DNA of 7,044 bases from DATMNI01 sp035570275 (GTDB lineage Bacteria > Acidobacteriota > Terriglobia > Bryobacterales > Bryobacteraceae): positions 1 through 7,044 of the forward strand of contig DATMNI010000305.1 of assembly GCA_035570275.1 (NCBI GenBank). The letters run 5' to 3'. The notes under the pieces are model-generated. The model searched no databases. It was not told the DNA's origin and saw only the letters and a program-made list of their open reading frames with translations. How positions within the stretch are numbered: the first letter of the stretch is position 1; every line of letters starts with the position of its first letter. Both the position numbers and the translations under genes were made by a program. This document shows positions 1-5,542 of the stretch, in pieces.

Positions 1-300
1 GAAGCCGTGCAGAGACAAATTCGCGAACGCTGCGCGCAGAACCTGGAGTGGGCGCGGGAGGCGCTGGCGGGCTCGGCGGCGAATCTGCTGGTGGTGGAAG
101 GCGGCTGGTACATCACACTGCAAGTGCCGCGCATCCGCAGCGAGGAAGAGTGGGCGCTGCTGTTGCTTGAAAATGAGAACGTGCTGGTACAGCCGGGCTT
201 CTTTTATGACTTCGGCCGCGAGGCCTTTCTGATAGTGAGCCTTTTAACCGAGGGCGCGGTGTTTCGTGAAGGGATGAAAAGGCTGCGGGAGCGGGTGTGA
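1..300 (+). CDS. PLP-dependent aminotransferase, C-terminal fragment
   Basis: The reading frame is open from base 1 and stops at TGA 298-300, so about 99 C-terminal residues of a longer gene are visible; the true start lies outside the window. The motif VQPGFFYDF followed by a hydrophobic strand (AFLIVSLLT) and the terminal FREGMKRLRER helix are typical of the small domain of fold-type I (class I/II, aspartate/alanine-type) aminotransferases, which move an amino group between an amino acid and a 2-oxo acid in the cytoplasm. The PLP lysine is in the missing N-terminal part. In many class I enzymes the strand matching AFLIVSLLT carries an Arg that binds the substrate carboxylate; here no Arg is visible there, so this may be a divergent subgroup. 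Substrate cannot be judged. No clear terminator follows directly; the first strong hairpin downstream is at 409-440. Confidence 0.8.
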   Translation, partial: EAVQRQIRERCAQNLEWAREALAGSAANLLVVEGGWYITLQVPRIRSEEEWALLLLENENVLVQPGFFYDFGREAFLIVSLLTEGAVFREGMKRLRERV

Positions 301-333
301 GCCGAAAAGGCCGCCCATTCCGTGATGAAAGGA

Positions 334-342
334 TGGTAATAT
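334..342 (+). promoter_or_regulatory. Candidate extended -10 promoter towards the small ORF
   Basis: TGG followed by TAATAT (337-342) fits an extended -10 element (TGn then a -10 hexamer, 4 of 6 matches). No convincing -35 box lies 16-18 nt upstream. A transcript would start near 349 and run about 120 nt before the small ORF at 471, passing the hairpin at 409-440. The call rests on a short motif and on its placement. Confidence 0.3.
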
Positions 343-408
343 CTGGTTTCCACTCTATGGACGCGGAAGAAGGGCGGGTTGTTTTCCCGAGAGGCACCTA
401 AGCTTCAA

Positions 409-440
409 CGGAAAAGCCCGGGGTCAGTCCCGGGCTTCCG
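409..440. terminator. GC-rich hairpin, terminator-like (best on - strand)
   Basis: A perfect 9-bp stem pairs 414-422 (AAGCCCGGG) with 429-437 (CCCGGGCTT) around a 6-nt loop; three more pairs (409-411 with 438-440) form across an AA bulge. Read on the - strand the stem runs into TTTT, like a short intrinsic terminator; on the + strand the following bases (CCGAATCT) are not a T tract. It could end leftward transcription, including a possible antisense RNA starting near 588, or act as structure in the leader of the small ORF at 471. Confidence 0.6.
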
Positions 441-452
441 AATCTACGGAGC

Positions 453-466
453 AGGAGGAGGTGAGG
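453..466 (+). promoter_or_regulatory. Strong Shine-Dalgarno tract of the small ORF
   Basis: AGGAGGAGGTGAGG offers overlapping perfect anti-SD matches (GGAGG and AGGAGGTGA) just before ATG 471. It stands out because several real genes here (2828, 3147, 5013) show no Shine-Dalgarno sequence, so it argues that the short ORF is a translated unit. Confidence 0.55.
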
Positions 467-470
467 CCCC

Positions 471-548
471 ATGCTCACCATGTGGCTGAACGTCGTGACG
501 ATGCTTATCACGATAAAGGCCAAGCTGACGTTCCGTAAGGTTCGTTAG
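471..548 (+). CDS. Putative 25-residue hydrophobic/cationic small protein
   Basis: ATG at 471 is preceded by an exceptionally strong purine-rich ribosome binding site (AGGAGGAGGTGAGG, 453-466), the best in the window, ending 4 nt before the start. The product is 25 residues: a hydrophobic N-terminal part (MLTMWLNVVTMLITI) followed by a basic tail (K16, K18, R22, K23, R25) with no acidic residue. That build, one short membrane-seeking helix plus a positive tail, is shared by type I toxin peptides such as the Ibs, TisB and Fst families, but no sequence similarity to a named family is claimed. GC-rich hairpins lie at 409-440 before it and 556-586 after it, and a promoter candidate on the - strand (595-603) would produce RNA antisense to the whole ORF. 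It could also be a membrane microprotein of other function, or not be translated at all. Confidence 0.45.
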   Translation: MLTMWLNVVTMLITIKAKLTFRKVR

Positions 549-555
549 CCGAGCC

Positions 556-586
556 CGGGGCGGGGTGAACGCATCAACCCGCCCCG
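556..586. terminator. Strong GC hairpin after the small ORF
   Basis: Nine perfect pairs join 556-564 (CGGGGCGGG) to 578-586 (CCCGCCCCG); three inner pairs (566-568 with 574-576) extend the stem past one mismatch. It begins 7 nt after the stop codon of the 25-codon ORF. No T tract follows on either strand, so a role as 3' stabiliser of the sense RNA, or as 5' stem-loop of an antisense RNA starting near 588, is as likely as termination. Confidence 0.5.
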
Positions 587-594
587 TCAGCCAC

Positions 595-603
595 AGTATA
601 CCA
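595..603 (-). promoter_or_regulatory. Candidate extended -10 promoter for an antisense RNA
   Basis: Read on the - strand the bases are TGGTATACT: TGn followed by TATACT, 5 of 6 matches to the -10 consensus, the best such element in the window. No good -35 is seen, which extended -10 promoters can tolerate. Transcription would begin near 588, just at the 586-556 stem-loop, cross the small ORF in antisense and reach the TTTT-tailed hairpin at 437-411. No ORF worth calling follows it: a GTG immediately after the -10 opens only six codons. Confidence 0.4.
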
Positions 604-761
604 GAACTTTCCTGGCGCGGCATGAGTTCTGCGCGTATGTGTCGGCAGGCGAAGGTAGACCCGGCGCACGACCGTCTCCTCGCCGAGGAATGCTTGTCGG
701 ACATAGCGCCGATAGCGCCGGCAGTGCCCGCGTTCGTCGGCCTCCCAGAGTGGCCACCGTC
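604..761. other. Non-coding gap between antisense promoter and glutaminase-like gene
   Basis: No gene is recognised here. A - strand frame stays open across it (ending at 574) but continues out of frame from within the 762-2828 gene, so it looks accidental; its Arg-rich product resembles nothing known to me. A tandem 9-bp repeat (ATAGCGCCG twice, 703-720) is present. No clear terminator for the gene ending at 762 is visible until the hairpins at 556-586 and 409-440. Confidence 0.35.
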
Positions 762-2828
762 TTAAATCCGGCCCCGGCTGGCGTATTTCTTCCAGATCTC
801 GGGGTCCGCCAACATCTTCACGAACAGCCCGCCCACCACTGACCGCGCCTGAAAACCCTGCTGCTTCGCCGTCCTGGTGTCGTACCAGTCGGTGAGCGGG
901 ACGCGGCTCGCCGAATCGTTGGCGAACTGGTACGCGGGCGCCACCAGCGCTTCGAAATCGGCCCGCTGGGCGGCCAGGGTGGCGGTCCAAAGAACCCAGT
1001 CGAGCTTGGTGTAGTCCTTGCGGTTGTCCAGCGGCAGGCCGTATTGGTTTTGCGTCTTCAGGTAGAAGGCCGTCTCCTTGCGCGCGATGTCGGCGGGAAA
1101 AAGATTCAGCCCGAGCAGTTTGTCCCACACCAGGTTGTACTTCTGGCTCCACGTGCCGGGCTTGTCGAACGCCAGGCGGTAGTGGTCGCCTTCTGCTGCC
1201 AGGCTTTCCCACTTACCGGCGAACTCCTGGGCGGTCTGGCGGTATTGGGCGGCTTCCTGTTGGTGTCCAGTCATCGCGGCGAGCGTGCCGTAAGCGCCCA
1301 AAGCGAGGATGGCCTTGATGGACAGGTTCGCGTTGTGTGCCAGGTGGCCGGCGAAATCGTCGGTGGAAAGCTGGTTCTCGGGGTCGAGCCCCTTCTCCTT
1401 CAGGTATTCGGCCCACTTGGTGAGCTGCGGCCAGTAGCGCGCGGCGAAGCTGGCGTTGCCTTCAACCCGCGCCAGGGCAGCCAGCATCAGCAGCATGTTG
1501 CCGCTTTCCTCCACCGGCATCTGGTTCTCTTCGGTGCGCTCGCCGCCGCCGTAGACCTGGCCGTTGGCCTGTGGATACGTCCCCAGATCGTGCGGCGCGA
1601 ACGGCCATCGCCAGCGGTCCATGCGGGCGTAATCCAGCACCGGTTGAAGCTGCGCCTTCAGAAGCTGCGGGTTGAAAAGCAGCGTGAACGGCGCGCTGGG
1701 GTAGATCACGTCCACGGTGGCGATGCAGCCGTTGCTGAAGTTTTCCTTGGGGAAGAACAGGGCGGTGCCGTCAACGTCGGCCACCAGTTTATGGGCCGCC
1801 AGCGTCTGGCGATAGGCCAGGACGGCGAGCCGCGCGTACTTTTCGCCCCCCACGCGGCGCATGTCGGCCATCAGCTCACCGTCGAAGCGCCGGCTCCGTT
1901 CCAGCAGCGAATCGTGATCGCGTCGGGCTTGGCGAATCAGGTCGGCGGCCTCGGCGCCATGGCGGCGCCACCAGGCGCGTTCGCGGCGTTGGAAGTATTC
2001 GACGGAGTAGAGATCGTCGTAGGCCAGCATCAGGTAGCGCGAGACGGGCTGGGCGCCCACCTTGCCGAGTTCGACAGCCACCGCCAGGACGGGACCGGTG
2101 CGCCGTCCCTCCACCAGGTCATCGGAGCCGGGCATGCGGCCGGTGTCGTCGAAAGCCGCGCGCGCCTGGGTACGGTCGGCGACGGCAAAGGTAACGCCCT
2201 CCGGTTTGTCGGCCGCCAGGTAGAGGTAGCCCCAGTCGATGCGCAGATCGTCGCCGCGTTTCGCCAGCATGGGCTGTTCGCGCGAACCCATGCGCAGCAG
2301 CGGCTGGCCGTCCAGTTGGTAGCGCGCGGCCAACACGGGTTGGTCCGCGGTGTTGACGGCCAGGTCGGACGCGGCATCGAAATAGAGCGCCACCTCATGC
2401 GTGCCGCCGTCGCCCGACGCCACGTTCCACTCGATGTAGGTGAGGGGCCGCGAAAGCACGTCCAGGTCGTCGGGCAGCGCTGGTGTGAAGAAGGTGAGCC
2501 CCAGTTTCACGCCGGCGCCGGCGAATTCGTAGACGGTCCTGGTGGGCAGCACCTCCACCAGAGTCTGCTCCAGCACCGGCGTTGGCTGCCGCTCACGGCC
2601 CATGACGCGGTACGTTTTGCCATCGATGCGCGCGAAGGCGGTGAGGCTGTTGGGCTTGCCGGTCCAGTGTTTGGTGCTATCGCCATTGAGCCGGTCGGCC
2701 ATGGACCAGATGCTGAAATAGGGGTCGTGTGCCACCAGGGGAACGGCCGGCGGCCGCAACGGCGCCAACGGTTGGCACGCTGCGGCGGCGGCCAGGCCAA
2801 GCATGAGAACGAGCGGCTTCGGGTACAT
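762..2828 (-). CDS. Exported glutaminase-A-like protein (DUF4964/5127/4965/1793 architecture)
   Basis: The product is 688 residues from ATG 2828. Residues 1-18 form a signal sequence ending in AAAAC (C18), a slightly atypical lipobox, so it is probably a lipoprotein or otherwise exported. HDPYFSIWS (34-42) marks the DUF4964-like N-terminus; about 90-270 is the beta-rich DUF5127-like part. From about 310 to the end is the helical DUF4965/DUF1793 part, with PHDLGTYP (412-419), MPVEESGNML (437-446), STDDFAG (488-494), WDKLLGLNLFP (568-578), DNRKDYTKLDW (601-611) and PLTDWYDT (644-651). This is the layout of fungal glutaminase A, which deamidates glutamine; bacterial members are rarely characterised and their (alpha/alpha)6-type fold also fits a glycosidase, so the substrate is open. 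A longer frame reaches 3086, but homology and the signal sequence start at 2828, where a TACACT box lies 7 nt upstream and no Shine-Dalgarno is seen. Confidence 0.85.
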   Translation of the reverse strand: MYPKPLVLMLGLAAAAACQPLAPLRPPAVPLVAHDPYFSIWSMADRLNGDSTKHWTGKPNSLTAFARIDGKTYRVMGRERQPTPVLEQTLVEVLPTRTVYEFAGAGVKLGLTFFTPALPDDLDVLSRPLTYIEWNVASGDGGTHEVALYFDAASDLAVNTADQPVLAARYQLDGQPLLRMGSREQPMLAKRGDDLRIDWGYLYLAADKPEGVTFAVADRTQARAAFDDTGRMPGSDDLVEGRRTGPVLAVAVELGKVGAQPVSRYLMLAYDDLYSVEYFQRRERAWWRRHGAEAADLIRQARRDHDSLLERSRRFDGELMADMRRVGGEKYARLAVLAYRQTLAAHKLVADVDGTALFFPKENFSNGCIATVDVIYPSAPFTLLFNPQLLKAQLQPVLDYARMDRWRWPFAPHDLGTYPQANGQVYGGGERTEENQMPVEESGNMLLMLAALARVEGNASFAARYWPQLTKWAEYLKEKGLDPENQLSTDDFAGHLAHNANLSIKAILALGAYGTLAAMTGHQQEAAQYRQTAQEFAGKWESLAAEGDHYRLAFDKPGTWSQKYNLVWDKLLGLNLFPADIARKETAFYLKTQNQYGLPLDNRKDYTKLDWVLWTATLAAQRADFEALVAPAYQFANDSASRVPLTDWYDTRTAKQQGFQARSVVGGLFVKMLADPEIWKKYASRGRI

Positions 2829-2835
2829 CACTTGC

Positions 2836-2841
2836 AGTGTA
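2836..2841 (-). promoter_or_regulatory. -10-like box immediately before the glutaminase-like gene
   Basis: On the - strand the hexamer is TACACT (TAnnnT), separated by 7 nt from ATG 2828. Such spacing would give a transcript starting at or next to the start codon. It lies at the edge of the broken DUF190 remnant on the other strand. Confidence 0.35.
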
Positions 2842-2842
2842 T

Positions 2843-3065
2843 TACACGGTGTTGCGGGCTGATGGCTTGCAGGCTGATGGCATCGGTAGAGTCCGCGGCG
2901 ACGAACCAGGTGCATCTGGTCCACAGCGACCGCCCGCTCGTGATCACCGTGGTGGATAAGGCGGAGAACATTCAGCGTCTCATTCCAGTGGTTGCGGAGA
3001 TGATCGACGCCGGGCTGATGGCGACATCCGAAGTGCGGAAGATTCGGGTGCAAAAGACAGCTTGA
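2843..3065 (+). pseudogene. DUF190 protein, truncated and frameshifted remnant
   Basis: From about 2893 to the TGA at 3063-3065, one + frame encodes a clear C-terminal half of a DUF190 protein: RPLVITVVDKAENIQRLIPV and AEMIDAGLMATSEVRKIRV match the family pattern of a LPxVIxIVDxEEKI strand and a final helix-strand unit. The preceding conserved piece (TVLR...GIG, 2846-2887) is present but in a different frame, so a frameshift lies around 2887-2910. A 10-bp word GGCTGATGGC occurs at 2857-2866 and 2872-2881, a 15-bp-period duplication inside that piece. Nothing matching the first half of the family (usually about 100 residues in all) is seen upstream, where the opposite-strand gene begins. DUF190 proteins are small, PII-like in fold, often found beside CrcB/FluC fluoride channels; none is here. 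An ATG at 2878 could still start a 62-residue product, but there is no ribosome binding site. Confidence 0.6.
2857..2881 (+). repeat. Short direct duplication within the DUF190 remnant
   Basis: GGCTGATGGC appears twice with a 15-bp period (2857-2866, 2872-2881) and once more at 3013-3022 inside the intact half. The close pair looks like replication slippage; 15 bp is in frame, so it does not itself explain the frameshift. Confidence 0.6.
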
Positions 3066-3134
3066 GGGGCGGTTATCCGGCTCCACTATTTGTGAAATAA
3101 CGTACTACCGCTATCCTTTGGCCTCGCAGAAGCG

Positions 3135-3140
3135 TAGAAT
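3135..3140 (+). promoter_or_regulatory. -10-like box before the 83-residue gene
   Basis: TAGAAT (5 of 6 matches to TATAAT) lies 6 nt before ATG 3147, and no Shine-Dalgarno separates them. The spacing implies a leaderless or nearly leaderless transcript. No clear -35 box is seen. Confidence 0.4.
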
Positions 3141-3146
3141 AAAGAC

Positions 3147-3398
3147 ATGGCCAGAGGTTGGGAAAGTAAGTCGGTCGAAGAGCAGATCGACATGGCCGCA
3201 GCTCGGCGTGCCAAGCCGGCTGGAGGAGTTCAAACGACCGAAACCATTAATGTGATCCGCCAGAAGGAGAACATCCTTCTCTCGCGAACCAGAGTAGTCC
3301 ATGATTTGGAGTCCGCACAGAATCCTCGCTACAAGGCCGTGCTGCACAAGGCCCTGGCAGATCTGGATGCGCAACTTTCAACGCTCCCCGTGAAGTAA
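3147..3398 (+). CDS. Conserved small protein of unknown function (83 aa)
   Basis: The product opens with MARGWESKSVEEQI and, after a polar linker (about 20-35), contains a charged helical segment (36-80: RQKENILLSRTRVVHDLE, NPRYKAVLHKALADLDAQL) that is likely a helical hairpin or short coiled coil. I recall similar small hypothetical proteins with this MARGWESKSV start in acidobacterial genomes, but know no function. There is no signal sequence, membrane segment or cysteine, so it should be cytoplasmic. The start is well supported by that N-terminus and by the TAGAAT box 6 nt upstream; the protein is complete. It stands alone, with 128 bases between its stop and the GTG at 3527. Confidence 0.7.
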   Translation: MARGWESKSVEEQIDMAAARRAKPAGGVQTTETINVIRQKENILLSRTRVVHDLESAQNPRYKAVLHKALADLDAQLSTLPVK

Positions 3399-3405
3399 CC
3401 CTTCA

Positions 3406-3414
3406 TGGTAAAGT
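3406..3414 (+). promoter_or_regulatory. Candidate extended -10 promoter for the lysA unit
   Basis: TGG followed by TAAAGT (3409-3414, 4 of 6 matches) is the same TGGTAnnnT form seen at 4997-5005 and, on the other strand, at 603-595. A transcript would start near 3421 and lead into lysA; a GTG lies at 3423, 8 nt after the box. A short hairpin, TGAAG/CTTCA (3391-3405), just precedes it and could end the upstream gene's message. Confidence 0.3.
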
Positions 3415-3439
3415 AATCCCTCGTGCACCGCATCGCGCC

Positions 3440-3526
3440 ATGGCTAATCACTGCTGCCCGGCGCGATGCGGGCCCGATTCTCCAGACGCTGCAGATCTTC
3501 CCCTGCTGGAAAAGCCGAAGCCATGA
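3440..3526 (+). CDS. Doubtful 28-residue ORF abutting lysA
   Basis: ATG 3440 opens 28 codons ending in TGA 3524-3526, directly before the GTG at 3527 that can start lysA. The product (MANHCCPARCGPDSPDAADL, then PLLEKPKP) has three cysteines and an acidic, Pro-rich tail, and no ribosome binding site. Its end loosely recalls tiny lipoproteins of the LptM/YifL kind that often sit next to dapF or lysA (Cys-Gly followed by a Pro/Leu-rich tail), but the signal sequence is missing in this frame; a weakly hydrophobic stretch from GTG 3423 (HRIAPWLITAA) lies in another frame. It may be a frameshifted small lipoprotein gene, or leader sequence with no product. Confidence 0.2.
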   Translation: MANHCCPARCGPDSPDAADLPLLEKPKP

Positions 3527-3556
3527 GTGCCATACTCAAACTTCAGCGTCCAGACC

Positions 3557-4795
3557 ATGTTTTCCTATTCGCAGAACGATCTCTATTGTGAGCAAGTGCC
3601 TCTGGCCGACCTGGCTCACCGCGCCGGTACACCGGCCTACGTGTATTCCAGCCAGTCCATCCTGTGCAACTATCGCGCCTATGACGAAGCCTTCGGCAGC
3701 CTGCCGCACGCCGTTTGCTATGCCGTGAAGGCGAATTCCTCGCTGGGCGTGCTGGCGCTTCTGGCCAAGGCCGGCGCGGGCTTCGACATAGTTTCCGGCG
3801 GCGAGCTTTTCCGGGTTTTGCAAGCGGGCGGCCACCCTTCGAAAGTAGTCTTCTCCGGCATGGGGAAGACTGCGGACGAAGTGCAATACGCGCTGGCCAA
3901 CGGCATCCACAGCTTCAATTGCGAATCGGAAGCGGAACTGGCGCTGATTGATTCCCTGGCCGCTCGGCGCGGCGTCAAAGCCGGGTTCGCCATTCGCGTG
4001 AACCCCGATGTGGATGCCGCCACCCATCCCTACATCTCCACCGGGCTGAGCCAGCACAAGTTCGGCATCGCCATCGCCGAAGCCGCGCCGGTGTACGAAC
4101 GCTCGCGCCAGTTCCGCAACCTGGCGGCCGAAGGCGTGAGCTGCCACATCGGCTCCCAGATTCTGGACCCCGGCCCGATTCGCGAAGCCGTGGACAAAGT
4201 GCTGGCGCTGGCCCAATCCCTGCGCGCCGCAGGCCATCCCATCCGAAACCTGGATTTGGGCGGCGGCCTGGGTGTTGCGTACCATGCGGGCGAGAAGGCG
4301 CCGTTGATTGGCGAGTTCATCCAAAGCCTGTGCCCGCGGTTGCTCGAAAGCGGGCTGTGCGTGATGGTGGAGCCGGGCCGTTCCATCGTGGGGCCGGCGG
4401 GAGTTCTGTTGACGCGCGTGCTCTATCGCAAACGAAACGGCTCCAAGGAATTCATTGTGGTGGACGCGGCCATGAACGATTTGATCCGGCCGTCGCTTTA
4501 CGGCGCGCACCACGAAATCGTGCCGGTGCGCAAGAATCCCCTTCCGCCGGTGAAGGCCGACGTGGTGGGCCCGGTATGCGAGACCGGCGATTTTCTGGCG
4601 CGCGACCGGCAGATGGCCAATGTGATGCCGGGGGATTTCCTGGCGGTCTGTACGGCGGGGGCCTACGGATTTGTGCAGGCTTCGAACTACAACTCGCGCC
4701 CTAGGGCGGCAGAGGTGCTGGTCGAAGGCAGCGGATGGCGGGTCATTCGCGCGCGCGAGAGCTACCAGGACCTGGTGCGGGGCGAAGTGGTGTAG
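3557..4795 (+). CDS. lysA: Diaminopimelate decarboxylase
   Basis: LysA removes CO2 from meso-2,6-diaminopimelate to give L-lysine, the last step of the DAP pathway, in the cytoplasm as a PLP-dependent dimer. From ATG 3557 it has 412 residues, normal for the family. The alanine-racemase-type TIM barrel carries the PLP lysine K58 in YAVKAN, HIGSQI (197-202), the phosphate-binding GGGLGV (235-240) and EPGR (272-275). The C-terminal beta domain has RPSLYGAHHE (311-320), the active-site CETGDFLARDR (C341, E342) supplied across the dimer, and GAYGFVQASNYNSRPR (368-383) with the substrate/PLP tyrosine. All key residues are intact. ATG 3557 matches the usual MFxYxxxxLYCE start; GTG 3527 would add ten residues (MPYSNFSVQT) and abuts the stop of the 3440 ORF, so it remains possible. 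Neither start has a good Shine-Dalgarno site. No lysine riboswitch is apparent and no partner gene (dapF, dapA) is in the window. Confidence 0.95.
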   Translation: MFSYSQNDLYCEQVPLADLAHRAGTPAYVYSSQSILCNYRAYDEAFGSLPHAVCYAVKANSSLGVLALLAKAGAGFDIVSGGELFRVLQAGGHPSKVVFSGMGKTADEVQYALANGIHSFNCESEAELALIDSLAARRGVKAGFAIRVNPDVDAATHPYISTGLSQHKFGIAIAEAAPVYERSRQFRNLAAEGVSCHIGSQILDPGPIREAVDKVLALAQSLRAAGHPIRNLDLGGGLGVAYHAGEKAPLIGEFIQSLCPRLLESGLCVMVEPGRSIVGPAGVLLTRVLYRKRNGSKEFIVVDAAMNDLIRPSLYGAHHEIVPVRKNPLPPVKADVVGPVCETGDFLARDRQMANVMPGDFLAVCTAGAYGFVQASNYNSRPRAAEVLVEGSGWRVIRARESYQDLVRGEVV

Positions 4796-4996
4796 GGGGG
4801 CAGACACCTCAGGCGTTTAAGATACGGGGGACCTCAATGATGAGGCGCATCTCTGACAGCGTGGAATACAGCCCGGCATAAGGCCTTTGGCGGGACCGAG
4901 ACACGCTTTTGCAGGGAATCGCGACGCGGCTTTTGAGGCTCCGGTGATCAGTTCCGGGTGAAACCATATGCCAGCAATCAGTACTCTCGTTTTCCG
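4796..4996. other. Intergenic stretch after lysA, no gene recognised
   Basis: No convincing ORF, RNA gene or strong terminator is seen. A small CCTCA/TGAGG hairpin (4832-4845) could weakly follow lysA. One + frame from about 4856 to 4961 reads smoothly and ends in EAPVISSG then stop, but has no plausible start; the - strand frame across it runs on into the DUF4259 gene in antisense and is not believed. The segment may be a dispersed non-coding element. Confidence 0.25.
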
Positions 4997-5005
4997 TGGT
5001 ATGCT
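4997..5005 (+). promoter_or_regulatory. Extended -10 promoter just before the DUF4259 gene
   Basis: TGG plus TATGCT (5000-5005; 4 of 6 matches, with the key T, A and final T) lies 7 nt before ATG 5013. This fits a leaderless transcript and helps choose that start over ATG 4968, which would place the promoter inside the coding region. Confidence 0.45.
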
Positions 5006-5012
5006 CCGCCGT

Positions 5013-5408
5013 ATGGGCGCTTGGGATGTGACGGCCTTCGGCAACGATGACGCGGCTGACTGGGCCCTGGACCTGCTGGAAACCAAGAAGCCCGCCGAGT
5101 TCCTTGAGAATACGTTCACGTTGGCGAAAGGCAACGGCTATTTAGAAGCTTTCGACGGCGGTCAGATAGTAGCCGCAGCCGCAGTTGTCGCTACCGCGTG
5201 TGGCAGCGCACCGCAAGGTTTGCCCGAGGACTTAGGCGAGTGGCTTCGCGGGAAAGAGGCCGCTTTTCAGTACCTCGCTCCCACAGCTTTGGCCGCACTA
5301 CAGCGAGTGAGGGGCGAGGAATCGGAACTGCGGGAACTTTGGCAAGAGACCGATGATTTCTCGGCCTGGTGCAGCGATTTGGACGCGATTTCCGCGACAC
5401 TGCGCTGA
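5013..5408 (+). CDS. DUF4259 domain protein
   Basis: The 131-residue product begins MGAWDVTAFGNDDAADWALD, the hallmark N-terminus of DUF4259 proteins (MGxWG...NDDAxDW). The rest follows the family: an Ala-rich helix (about 50-63, IVAAAAVVATACG), a middle helix near PEDLGEWL (71-78), and the closing SELRELWQE...FSAW...L pattern (104-127). It is a single-domain, cytoplasmic, all-helical protein with no signal sequence. The family's function is unknown. An in-frame ATG at 4968 would add 15 residues, but homology starts at 5013 and a -10-like box lies in the added stretch. It is monocistronic, 217 bases after lysA and convergent with the gene ending at 5543. Confidence 0.85.
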   Translation: MGAWDVTAFGNDDAADWALDLLETKKPAEFLENTFTLAKGNGYLEAFDGGQIVAAAAVVATACGSAPQGLPEDLGEWLRGKEAAFQYLAPTALAALQRVRGEESELRELWQETDDFSAWCSDLDAISATLR

Positions 5409-5542
5409 TTCGCGGCAACCTCCACGGTGATGGCGATCCACTCGGCGGGTCCAGTTGGTCGCCTAACGCCCTCCCCCTGGATATTGCTTCCGCGCTTTCC
5501 CTAACGACGACGAGCCGCACTGCTCAGCCATCTTGCCCGGCC

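Noticed and set aside
574..1212. - strand open frame overlapping the end of the glutaminase-like gene
   Set aside because: Most of it is an out-of-frame reading of that gene; the Arg-rich tail beyond 762 resembles nothing known and has no start of its own.
1044..3065. Long + strand open frame (673 codons) antisense to the glutaminase-like gene
   Set aside because: It is a GC-driven shadow of the real - strand gene with no family resemblance until its last 60 or so codons, where it happens to share the frame of the DUF190 remnant. A gene caller could fuse the two wrongly.
2829..3086. N-terminal extension of the glutaminase-like protein to a start at 3086
   Set aside because: The extra 86 residues are antisense to the DUF190 remnant and would bury the signal sequence that begins at 2828.
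3536..4807. Long - strand open frame (423 codons) antisense to lysA
   Set aside because: lysA on the other strand is unmistakable. The antisense product is His/Arg/Gln-rich with no recognisable domain, as expected of a shadow frame.
4817..5134. - strand open frame of 105 codons
   Set aside because: It begins antisense within the DUF4259 gene and has low-complexity content; no ribosome site or family match.
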